Source: Deltaproteobacteria bacterium
GTDB lineage: Bacteria; Desulfobacterota; DSM-4660; Desulfatiglandales; Desulfatiglandaceae
Length of the DNA: 7,815 nt
Reading direction: 5' to 3'
Assembly (NCBI GenBank): GCA_019314425.1
Contig: JAFCZI010000140.1
Location: forward strand, 1 to 7,815
Shown here: positions 1 to 7,026 of the stretch, in pieces
Layout of the letters: every line of letters starts with the position of its first letter
Position numbering within the stretch: the stretch's first letter is position 1
Notes under the pieces: model-generated
Database searches by the model: none
Seen by the model: only the letters and a program-made list of their open reading frames with translations
What the model was told of the DNA's origin: nothing
Position numbers and translations under genes: made by a program

Positions 1-180
1 GCTGAAGTGTCGGGTTGTGTGCCGAGCACGGCACATATTCTTAAAGGTGTGTGTAATGTATCATGCTTCCGATATGTTATGCAAGCCTCAGACTCAGCCA
101 GGTAGTGGCGAAGGGTGTAGCGGGGCATCAGGTACCCGGTACATGAGCCAAAAAAGATTAGCTGGTTCTTCATTCTGATA
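1..180. other. Structured noncoding segment, possibly decayed group II intron RNA
   Basis: I find no convincing gene here; the plus frames carry stops or lack a start and ribosome site. The stretch is rich in potential RNA structure. Positions 16-37 form a 9-bp stem (7 Watson-Crick pairs, then one G-U and one U-A pair) closed by an AGCA loop. Positions 102-114 can form a small GCCA/TGGC hairpin. Around 129-149 two GTAC segments pair across a CCG loop, with flanking pairing. The overall look, a strong GC hairpin near the start followed by several short helices, loosely resembles domain I of a bacterial group II intron, but no reverse transcriptase or domain V is present in the window. The intron reading is a weak inference; the hairpins are directly visible. 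Confidence 0.25.
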
Positions 181-239
181 ACGGAGACCAAATTAAGGCA
201 TTTACCATTCTTGCAAAACTGGAGTCCTCGGGTGTAATA

Positions 240-328
240 CCATCATTCTTCAGAGCCCGTTTCAAAACGCCCCATTTTGCCCGATCTCTGCGTCAAGCTA
301 AAATTTTAATCCTCGAAATATCCAATAG
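240..328. repeat. Dispersed-repeat-like intergenic stretch
   Basis: This noncoding stretch includes a perfect 10-bp palindrome, TAAAATTTTA (299-308). Its wording (GCCCGATCTCTGCGTC followed by AAAATTTTAAT and CTCGAAATA) resembles intergenic repeats that I associate from memory with Desulfobacterota genomes; only one copy lies in the window, so repetition cannot be shown here. It ends almost exactly where homology to the cotransporter remnant begins (about 329), so it may mark the breakpoint that removed the 5' end of that gene. Nothing else is recognisable between 180 and 328. Confidence 0.25.
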
Positions 329-1035
329 CGATCCCGGGACTGGCGTCCCCAGGTACTGGTGTTTTCAAACGAACCGGCGCGACGAAAGTCGCTTCTGACC
401 TTTGCCTCATGGATCCATGGGGGGGGAGCGGTCTGGTTACGGCGGTGCGGTTTCTGGAAGGGGACGTGATGAAAACCGTACACACGGGGGAAGAAGCCAG
501 AAAAGAACTTGAAAAAGACATTTCCTCAAACTATTACGAAGCCTTTCCACTGGTGGTAACGGTACAGAACCTTCAACAAAGTCTTCCGACCCTGATCCAA
601 TCTTTCGGAGTGGGGCCCTTGAAGGCTAATATGGCGCTTTTCAACTGGTCCGGGTCTCTGCGTAAAGGGGTTCTGGGGATTCGAAGGACCGCTTACGCCA
701 ACAATATCCGGGCGACCTTTCGTTTGGGGTGCAATATCCTTTTGCTGGTGGCGCCCCCCGAGGCATGGGAAAAGCTGGAAACGGTTTCCGCCGCTGACCG
801 CCGCATTGATGTATGGTGGCGGGATAATCGAAGTGGGCGGTTGATGCTCCTGCTGGCCCACCTTATAACGCGGAACCCCGCATGGGAAGATGCCCGTATC
901 CGCTTGATGACCACCACCTCCGGGCCGGGAGCGGAAGGTGGCCAAGGCCAGGGCGCCGGGAAGATCTTTTCACAACGCCATGCGGAAGCCGTGGGCGTTG
1001 TCCGGAATTCTGAAAAGGAAGAAGCCGAAGAATAA
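329..1035 (+). pseudogene. SLC12-type cation/chloride cotransporter, C-terminal cytosolic domain remnant (frameshifted)
   Basis: The translated segment matches the cytosolic C-terminal region of bacterial Na-K-Cl / amino-acid-permease-like SLC12 transporters. Family landmarks are DWRPQVLVF (338-364), SGLVTAVRFLEGD (from about 427), EAFPLVV, GVGPLKANMALFNW, IDVWWRDN, and GRLMLLLAHLI followed by ARIRLM. No membrane segment remains, so about two thirds of the usual transporter is missing.

The homology runs in one frame from 329 to 418 and in another from about 427 onward. The switch falls on eight consecutive G (419-426); nine would restore one frame. An in-frame TAG lies immediately upstream (326-328). 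The C-terminus also ends early, at a TAA after an acidic tail. An ATG-initiated reading begins at 409 but lacks a ribosome site; an ATG at 469 is preceded by AAGGGG and could start a 188-aa soluble fragment. The family call is confident. Whether the frameshift is real or a sequencing error is open. Confidence 0.8.
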
Positions 1036-1050
1036 AGGTCTCCCCAGGTC

Positions 1051-2499
1051 TCAAGCGCTCTCTGACTCCAGCCTGTTTTGCAATGAATATCGCTGAAAAA
1101 ACTCCATAAGCTCTTGTTTGAGCCGGTTCGCCTTTTCAAGGGCGTTGCGGTATTCATCCTTAGTCATCAAAAGCTCTTCGCGAAACATATCCCCCTTTTC
1201 CATGCCCCTTTCATATTCATCCCGGAAAGCATTCAGGCCCTCTTTTAATCCAATCAAGTACTCCTCTTTAAAGGCCACGAGCCTTTCAAGGGCCGTTTCA
1301 TATTCACCCCGCAGACGGCAGACGCTCTTCTCTCGGGTGCAGAGGTATTGCTCCGTGAGCTCCTTCAGCAGTTCCCTTACCGAGATTATCTTGTCGACCC
1401 TGTAGGCATTGCTCCCGCTGAAGACAAAGCCTTTATCCAGAATCCCTTTTCTGGCATTATCGAGCGCCAGGGTGAGACAGTAGGGGGCGGTTTTGATGTC
1501 ACAGCTCTTAAGACACTGCCAGGCACACTTGCGGGACTGTTTTTTACCGGATGCCACATCCTTCAGGAAAGTGTTCTTAATGGCCCTGCCGGGCATGCCA
1601 ACGGGACTCTTGATGATTTCTATGTCGTCCTTCCGGCATGCGACATAGGCTTCTTTGAACCGGATATCCGCGTCACATTCATGGGTTGCCACGAACCTTG
1701 TCCCCAACTGGACGCCCCTTGCCCCAAGCTTAAAGACGTTGAATATGTCAGAGCCCGTATAAATGCCGCCTGCGGCGATTACCGGGATGGTCCTGCGCCA
1801 TTCATCCTCAAATCTCTTTATCTCGGAAACGACCTCGGGCAGAATGTTTTCAAGTGCAAAATCCGCATCATCGATCTGATCCTCTTTAAATCCCAGGTGA
1901 CCGCCTGCCTTGGGTCCCTCCACAACAACGGCATCGGGGATATCCGCGTATCTTTTCGCCCAGGATCTGAAGATAAGGCTCGCCGCCCTTGCGGAACTCA
2001 CGATAGGGACCACTTTGACGCCCGCCGATCGGAGATCTTCAACGGGAATTCCCTTTATGGGGAGCCCGGCTCCGAGGAATACCAGATCTACTTTTTCTTC
2101 GATTGCGACCCTTAAAAGGGGTTGGAAATCACTGACAGCCACCATGATGTTGACGCCGATAATGCCGGAGGTTTTCTCTCTCGTCTTTCGTATCTCCCTT
2201 CTAAGGGCGACGGTATTGGCGTCCCTGTTTTTCGCATAATAATCAGGATCAAGCATGCCGATGGAGTTGGCGGCGATAATGCCGATACCCCCTTCATTGG
2301 CGACCGCTGAGGCCAGGCCTGAAAGGGATATGCCAATCCCCATGCCACCTTGCACGATCGGCAGCCTTGCGACGGCATTGCCGATCCTCAATTTTGGCAT
2401 TTTGGACCATCCGATTTTAGGGATACGAAACTTGGGCCATTCTATATTGTTGAGGTCTATTTTGGGGAGCTTAAGGCCAGGGTTTTTAATGAACTCCAC
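1051..2499 (-). CDS. Nitronate monooxygenase-like FMN-dependent TIM-barrel oxidoreductase with C-terminal coiled coil
   Basis: This 482-aa soluble flavoprotein belongs to the nitronate monooxygenase / 2-nitropropane dioxygenase / FabK-like family; the physiological substrate cannot be told from sequence. Visible family motifs are PIVQGGMGIG (residues 47-56), GVNIMVAV (115-122), VVVEGPKAGGHLGF (191-204, with the conserved His201 of the flavin-site loop), IPVIAAGGIYTG (239-250) and GARGVQLGTRF (259-269, flavin-phosphate side of the barrel).

After the barrel comes a cysteine cluster, C325-x3-C329-x3-C333-x7-C341, which may bind a metal or Fe-S centre (inference). Residues about 390-470 form a charged, probably coiled-coil tail built of 14-residue units beginning EY. 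Residues 1-33 are an extra N-terminal piece with repeated Pro-Lys steps.

The start is GTG (2499-2497), chosen because AAGGAG lies 10 nt upstream. The gene follows the 34-aa microprotein by 15 nt, so the two are likely cotranscribed. It converges on the cotransporter remnant, 15 bp away, with no obvious terminator. Confidence 0.88.
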   Translation of the reverse strand: MEFIKNPGLKLPKIDLNNIEWPKFRIPKIGWSKMPKLRIGNAVARLPIVQGGMGIGISLSGLASAVANEGGIGIIAANSIGMLDPDYYAKNRDANTVALRREIRKTREKTSGIIGVNIMVAVSDFQPLLRVAIEEKVDLVFLGAGLPIKGIPVEDLRSAGVKVVPIVSSARAASLIFRSWAKRYADIPDAVVVEGPKAGGHLGFKEDQIDDADFALENILPEVVSEIKRFEDEWRRTIPVIAAGGIYTGSDIFNVFKLGARGVQLGTRFVATHECDADIRFKEAYVACRKDDIEIIKSPVGMPGRAIKNTFLKDVASGKKQSRKCAWQCLKSCDIKTAPYCLTLALDNARKGILDKGFVFSGSNAYRVDKIISVRELLKELTEQYLCTREKSVCRLRGEYETALERLVAFKEEYLIGLKEGLNAFRDEYERGMEKGDMFREELLMTKDEYRNALEKANRLKQELMEFFQRYSLQNRLESESA

Positions 2500-2514
2500 G
2501 GATATGGTTCTCCT

Positions 2515-2619
2515 TTATTTCTTCTTTTCTCTTTTCAATTTTCGTTTTTCCTTTGGATTAAGCAGTGCCTTTTTCTGTTGCTCTTTTTTACCTTTGTCTT
2601 TTTTTCCTTTATCAGCCAT
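2515..2619 (-). CDS. 34-residue lysine-rich microprotein
   Basis: This small reading frame encodes 34 residues, starting MADKGKKDKGKK and ending KRKLKREKKK. Eighteen residues are lysine or arginine, and there is no hydrophobic or membrane segment. The central ALLNPKEK is the only part that is not strongly charged.

Support for its being real: an ATG start with a near-perfect AAGGAGG ribosome site six nt upstream (2626-2632 on the complement), a clean TAA stop, and a stop that abuts the ribosome site of the flavoprotein gene 15 nt further on, as in a translationally coupled operon. A candidate TATGAT -10 box lies about 40 nt upstream of the start.

The function is unknown to me. So basic a peptide could bind nucleic acid, the ribosome, or an acidic partner such as the coiled-coil tail of its neighbour, but all of these are guesses. 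A chance reading through a purine-rich leader is the alternative; the strong ribosome site argues against it. Confidence 0.72.
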   Translation of the reverse strand: MADKGKKDKGKKEQQKKALLNPKEKRKLKREKKK

Positions 2620-2636
2620 TCTGTTCCTCCTTGTGG

Positions 2637-2834
2637 ACTGAGATCAAGCTAATCTATCATATTAATGTATGCAATGCTAGCTGAAACGTCTGTTCATCTT
2701 TGGGTCAGTTTTTTAGGTGTCACATTTTTTGTCTGGGTTCACTTGGAACTTGCGTTTTTCGAGGAAATCGGTAGATTGAGAAAGTAGCATAGCAATATCC
2801 ATTGTCAGACTGGACTCGTTTTCAAACCATAACG
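2637..2834. promoter_or_regulatory. Divergent intergenic region with weak candidate promoters
   Basis: The microprotein/flavoprotein unit and the ATPase gene diverge from this AT-rich region, so it must contain promoters for both. On the minus strand a TATGAT -10-like hexamer (complement of 2656-2661) would start transcription about 30 nt before the microprotein ATG; its -35 is poor. On the plus strand TTGCGT (2750-2755), 16 nt, and TAGATT (2772-2777) form a weak sigma70-like pair that would give a leader of about 60 nt to the ATPase start at 2847. I see no convincing operator, riboswitch or terminator. Confidence 0.3.
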
Positions 2835-2846
2835 ATGAGGGCTCCG

Positions 2847-5396
2847 ATGAATTCAAAATCTTACCTGTCAGACGATGAGGCAACGCAATTCCCCACCGAC
2901 CAGATCCTTGAAGTGCTGGGAACGACCCGCGAGGGCTTGTCTCCCACTGAAGCGGCGCGCCGTTTCGCCGAGACAGGGCCCAACGCCCTTGAGGAAAAAA
3001 AATCCAACCCGCTGTTGAAATTCCTGGGCTATTTCTGGGGACCCATCCCCTGGATGATCGAAATCGCGGCGATCCTTTCTCTGGTCACCGGAGATCAAAA
3101 GGATTTCTTCATCATCGCGGCCATGCTGGTTTTCAATGGTCTCATCGGCTTCTGGCAGGAAAACAAGGCGGCCAATGCTCTGACGGCCCTGAAAGGTCAG
3201 CTGGCGCTCAAAGCGAGGGTTATTCGAGACCGCCAGTGGCAGGAAATCGACGCCGCCGGTCTGGTCCCGGGCGATGTGATCCGGCTGCGTCTGGGCGATA
3301 TTATCCCGGCGGACTGCAAGCTCATGGATGGCGATTACCTCAGCATCGATCAGGCGGCCCTCACCGGAGAATCCCTGCCGGTGAACAAAAAGCCCGGCGA
3401 CATTGCCTATTCGGGCTCCGTAGCCAAGCAGGGGGAGATGGTGGCCGTAGTCACCGCAACCGGCGTCAACACGTTTTTCGGTCGCACCGCCAGACTGGTG
3501 GCCGCCGCCGGCGCCCGGTCCCACTTTCAACAGGCGGTCCTGCGTATCGGCAACCTGCTGATTGTCACCGCACTGGTCCTGGCAATTTACCTGGTTGCCG
3601 TCGAGCTCTACCAACGGCAACCCTTCCTGGATGTACTCCGCTTTGTGCTTATCCTGGTGATCGCGTCCATCCCGGTGGCAATGCCTGCGGTCCTGTCCAT
3701 TACCATGGCCCTGGGGGCCCTGGCCTTGTCCAAAAAGAAAGCCATCGTCTCCAAGTTGGAGTCCATCGAGGAGCTGGCCGGTGTTGATATCCTTTGCACC
3801 GATAAAACCGGGACCCTTACCAAGAATCAGCTGACCCTCGGGGATCCGGTACTGTTCGCGGCCGCCGACAATCCCTCATTCATCCTTGCTGCAAGCCTCG
3901 CCTCAAAAGAGGAAAATCAGGACGCAATGGACCTGGCTGTGATCCAGGGCCTTAAAGACCGCAAGTTGTTCGATGCCTACCAGCAGACGGACTTTGTGCC
4001 CTTTGATCCCATCGGCAAGCGTACCCAGGGAACCGCCGTGGGTCCGGACGGTGTGACCCGGTATTATACCAAGGGGGCGCCCCAAATTATCCAGGCACTC
4101 TGTGGTCTCGCTGAAAAGGATGAAAAGCGCGCCACCGATGAAGTTAACGCACTGGCCGCGAGGGGGTTCCGTACCCTGGGAGTGGCCGATTCCAGTGATG
4201 GGAAAACCTGGCGATTCCTCGGCATCCTGCCCCTCTACGACCCACCGCGGGACGACTCCAGGGAAACCATTGAACAGGCCTATGAACACGGTCTGGATGT
4301 CAAGATGGTGACCGGCGATAACGTGGCCATCGCCCGCGAAATTTCCGGACAACTGGGTATGGGCTGTAACATCCGGCCGGCGCGGGAGCTGGTCGGCAAG
4401 GACGACGACCCGAATCGTCTGACCCCGGTCCAGGCTGAACAGATCCGGGAAGCAGACGGTTTTGCAGAGGTTTTTCCGGAGCACAAATACGCCATCGTCA
4501 AAGCGCTCCAGGACCGCGGGCATATCGTTGCCATGACCGGTGACGGCGTCAATGATGCACCGGCTTTGAAGCAGGCGGATGTGGGTATTGCGGTTTCGGG
4601 CGCCACTGACGCGGCTCGGGCGGCTGCGGCCCTTATCCTGACGGATCCGGGACTTTCGGTGATTATCAAGGCGGTGGAGTCGGCGCGACAGATTTTTGAG
4701 CGAATGACGAGCTACACCACCTACCGCATCGCCATGACCATTGATATCATGTTTTTCGTGGTCATCGCCATGACCCTTTTTCATAACTTTCGCCCTCTGA
4801 CCCCGGTGATGATCGTCATTCTGGCCCTGCTGGACGATATCCCCATTATGACCATCGCCTACGACAACGCCAAAACCAGCCCAACACCGGTGCGATGGGA
4901 CATGGGCCGGATTTTGAGTGTCTCACTGATCCTGGGGTTGTTGTCGGTGATTCAGTCGAGTGGATTGCTCTATGTGGGTTGGCAGTTTCTCCATGCCGGT
5001 GCTGCGGACCTGCCTTCCTGGCTGCCTCACTTCGATCAGGGTCACCTGCAGACAGCCATGTTTCTGCAGTTGGTGGTGGGCGGACACTTGATGCTGCTGG
5101 TGGCTCGATCAACCGGATTTTTCCTGAAACCGCCGCTGCCTTCGGGGATACTAATGGTGGCCATCCTCGGCACCCAGCTCTTTGCGAGCCTGTTGTGCCG
5201 ATACGGCTGGCTCGATCTGGTGCCGGCCATCTCCTGGCAGCTGATTGGGCTGGTCTGGGTCTATAACCTCATATGGATGCTGACCCTTGATGTGGTAAAG
5301 ATCGGTATCTATCAGTTTCTTTCCAATCGACATCCAGCCCAGGAAACATTCCTGAGAAACGTCACTCAACCCCTGCATCCCGGCGGGCATTCGTGA
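2847..5396 (+). CDS. Plasma-membrane-type H+-transporting P-type ATPase (type IIIA)
   Basis: This is a complete ATP-driven cation pump most like plant/fungal and archaeal P3A proton ATPases; it would expel protons across the inner membrane. I prefer the ATG at 2847 (849 aa), preceded by GAGGG five nt upstream. An ATG at 2835 and a TTG at 2802 are in frame but have no ribosome site.

Residues below are counted from the 2802 reading; subtract 15 for 2847. TM1-2 lie around 80-118, TGES (188-191) is the actuator-domain dephosphorylation loop, TM3-4 around 247-302 contain PVAMP (291-295), DKTGT carries the phosphorylated Asp334, KGAP (424-427) marks the nucleotide domain, and MVTGD (502-506) and TGDGVNDAP (579-587) form the phosphorylation-domain hinge. 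Six further TMs span about 640-832.

Asn112 and Asp679 match plant AHA2 Asn106 and Asp684, the proton-path residues, supporting H+ transport. Arg655 of AHA2 is replaced by Asp648. The plant C-terminal autoinhibitory domain is absent. The gene stands alone and appears intact. Confidence 0.93.
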   Translation: MNSKSYLSDDEATQFPTDQILEVLGTTREGLSPTEAARRFAETGPNALEEKKSNPLLKFLGYFWGPIPWMIEIAAILSLVTGDQKDFFIIAAMLVFNGLIGFWQENKAANALTALKGQLALKARVIRDRQWQEIDAAGLVPGDVIRLRLGDIIPADCKLMDGDYLSIDQAALTGESLPVNKKPGDIAYSGSVAKQGEMVAVVTATGVNTFFGRTARLVAAAGARSHFQQAVLRIGNLLIVTALVLAIYLVAVELYQRQPFLDVLRFVLILVIASIPVAMPAVLSITMALGALALSKKKAIVSKLESIEELAGVDILCTDKTGTLTKNQLTLGDPVLFAAADNPSFILAASLASKEENQDAMDLAVIQGLKDRKLFDAYQQTDFVPFDPIGKRTQGTAVGPDGVTRYYTKGAPQIIQALCGLAEKDEKRATDEVNALAARGFRTLGVADSSDGKTWRFLGILPLYDPPRDDSRETIEQAYEHGLDVKMVTGDNVAIAREISGQLGMGCNIRPARELVGKDDDPNRLTPVQAEQIREADGFAEVFPEHKYAIVKALQDRGHIVAMTGDGVNDAPALKQADVGIAVSGATDAARAAAALILTDPGLSVIIKAVESARQIFERMTSYTTYRIAMTIDIMFFVVIAMTLFHNFRPLTPVMIVILALLDDIPIMTIAYDNAKTSPTPVRWDMGRILSVSLILGLLSVIQSSGLLYVGWQFLHAGAADLPSWLPHFDQGHLQTAMFLQLVVGGHLMLLVARSTGFFLKPPLPSGILMVAILGTQLFASLLCRYGWLDLVPAISWQLIGLVWVYNLIWMLTLDVVKIGIYQFLSNRHPAQETFLRNVTQPLHPGGHS

Positions 5397-5596
5397 CTTG
5401 CAACTCAAAAAATGAAAAGAGACCAGCGTGTTACCGTCATTATTGATGGTTTCGTAAAAAAAAGCGGGCTTGATCCCGATCCGTTCTTGGTGTAGGGGGT
5501 ACTACACGGGATTAGCTGATTATGGATCCGGGACCGTGTTTAACGGGCTCATGTTGACCGAAAATTTTAAATTCAAAGGCCGGGGCAGGAGGGTGT
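5397..5596. other. Intergenic spacer with hairpin and repeat-like phrase
   Basis: This 200-bp gap separates the ATPase from the DUF1846 gene. Positions 5490-5507 form a perfect 6-bp hairpin (GTGTAG / CTACAC, loop GGGGTA); it has no T-run after it, so it is not a standard intrinsic terminator. CACGG (5505-5509) can pair with CCGTG (5534-5538) around a larger loop. The phrase TTGATGGTTTCGTAAAAA (5443-5460) resembles one arm of intergenic inverted repeats I associate with Desulfobacterota; the matching arm is not in this gap. The DUF1846 ribosome site AGGAGG is at 5587-5592. No clear promoter is visible. Confidence 0.4.
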
Positions 5597-6310
5597 ATGA
5601 CGTCAGGCATTGCATTTGACAACGAGAAGTATATGAAAGAACAGGCATCGGAAATTTTGGACCGAGTGAAGCGGTTTGACGACAAACTTTACCTTGAATT
5701 CGGTGGTAAGCTTTTGTGGGATTACCATGCTTCCAGGGTTCTGCCGGGGTATGACCCCAACATCAAGATGCGTCTCCTTCAGGAGTTAAAAGAAAAGGCC
5801 GATATTTTGCTCTGCATCTATGCAGGTGATATTGAAAGAAAAAAAATGCGGGCGGATTTTGGTATTACCTATGACTCGGATGCGCTCAAGTTGATTGACG
5901 ATCTGAGAGAATGGGGGATCACCGTCCTGGGTGTGGTCATCACCCGTTTTGAGAACCAGCCTTCCGCGCAGCAGTTCAAAACCATGCTGGAGAGGAGAAA
6001 AATAAGGGTCTACACCCACCAGTTTACCAAGGGTTATCCCACTGATGTTGACCTCATTGTCAGCGATGAGGGTTATGGGGCCAACGAATATATTGAAACT
6101 GAGAAGCCGCTGGTGGTGGTTACGGGCCCCGGTCCCGGAAGCGGTAAATTGGCTACCTGCCTCTCCCAGGTGTATCATGACCATAAACGGGGAATGCAGG
6201 CGGGATATGCCAAATTCGAGACATTTCCCATCTGGAATCTACCCCTGCGGCACCCCGTCAATGTGGCTTATGAGGCAGCGACCGCAGATATCAGGGAAAG
6301 AGAATTCTGA
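5597..6310 (+). pseudogene. DUF1846/UPF0371 family protein, N-terminal part of a broken gene
   Basis: This is the first half of a DUF1846 (UPF0371) protein, a roughly 500-aa family of unknown biochemical function found in many bacteria. The start is secure: AGGAGG ends four nt before the ATG. Family-typical segments are [20 protein letters not shown] (residues 30-49), [38 protein letters not shown] (145-159), a glycine-rich loop [13 protein letters not shown] (176-188) that resembles but does not exactly match a Walker A motif, and [20 protein letters not shown] (203-222).

The homology stops at EAATADI (226-232); the last five residues and the TGA at 6308-6310 are out of register. The family continues there with a conserved stretch of about 31 residues, which is missing. 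The remainder of the protein is encoded immediately downstream in the other frame. A 237-aa truncated product could still be made from this start. Confidence 0.85.
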
Positions 6311-7026
6311 AGAAGATCAGGGGGGGCGAATCCTTCTACCAATCTCCCACCGACATGGGTGTCAATCGGGCCGGATTTGCCATAACGGACGAAGGCATTA
6401 TGGAGGAGGCCGCCAAGCAGGAAACCATCCGACGCTACTTCCGGTATCGATGCGAATATGCCATGGGTTTAACGGATTTGGGAACGGTCCAGCGGGTGGA
6501 ACTTCTCATCAAGGATTTCGGTCTTGAACTGGAATACCGGGGTGTGGTTGAGCCGGCACGGAAGGCGTCCCTGGATGCCCAAAAGAGAGACAAGGGCAGT
6601 GAGGGAATCTATTGCGGGGCGGCCATCGCCCTCAAGGACGGCACCATCGTCACCGGAAGCAATTCGCCCCGCCTTCACGCGGCGTCAAGCCTCATTCTTC
6701 ATGCCGCCAAGCACCTGACGGGAATTCCGGAAGAAATAAAGCTGCTGCCACCCTCCATTATTGAATCGGTGCGGAATCTCAAAACTGAAGTCCTCAACGA
6801 AAAGACGCTCAGCCTGGACCTTCTGGAAACGCTCATTGCCCTCAGTATCAGCGCCGCCACAAACCCTGCGGCCCAAATCGCCGTGGAAAAGCTCAATGAA
6901 CTTCGGGGTTGCGAAGTCCATATGACACACATGCCCACGCCCGGAGACGAGGCGGGTCTACGGCGGCTCGGGGTTAATCTGACCAGTGACCCGAATTTTT
7001 CCACCAAAGACCTGTTTATTTGCTGA
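6298..7026 (+). pseudogene. DUF1846/UPF0371 family protein, C-terminal part of a broken gene
   Basis: The second half of the DUF1846 protein reads in frame +1 from [12 protein letters not shown] (6298 on) through YQSPTDMGVNRAGFAITDEG to the normal-looking C-terminus at TGA 7024-7026. About 242 codons are free of stops and remain family-like, including KQETIRRYF, VQRVELLIKDFGL, DGTIVTGSNSPRLHAASSLI, NPAAQIAVEKLNELRGCEVH and the closing LRRLGVNLTSDPNF.

The first ATG is at 6355, inside the conserved SPTDMGVN motif and without a ribosome site, so independent translation is unlikely. Upstream N-half (232 aa) plus this part (242 aa) plus the missing segment (about 31 aa) gives about 505 aa, the normal family length. 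The gene therefore seems otherwise complete and recently broken, or an assembly artefact. Confidence 0.85.

Noticed and set aside
379..392. GCGAC-GAAA-GTCGC tetraloop hairpin as a riboswitch or RNA element
   Set aside because: It falls within the frame-2 coding homology of the cotransporter remnant, and no larger riboswitch structure surrounds it.
408..419. 12-bp palindrome CATGGATCCATG as an operator over the ATG at 409
   Set aside because: It lies inside the cotransporter homology (the TASWIH-type coding segment), so the palindrome is a by-product of coding sequence and the ATG is not a likely start.
1348..2115. 255-codon plus-strand reading opposite the flavoprotein gene
   Set aside because: The opposite strand encodes a clear nitronate monooxygenase-like protein with all core motifs; this is an antisense shadow.
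5412..5495. Small plus-strand reading frame of 27 codons starting MKRDQRVTVI
   Set aside because: It has no ribosome site, and its middle is made from the repeat-like GATGGTTTCGTAAAAA phrase; chance is the simpler explanation.
6320..6326. Seven-G run near the DUF1846 break as a slippage or programmed frameshift site
   Set aside because: The TGA at 6308-6310 comes before the run, so slippage there could not join the halves, and the roughly 31 missing codons would still be absent.
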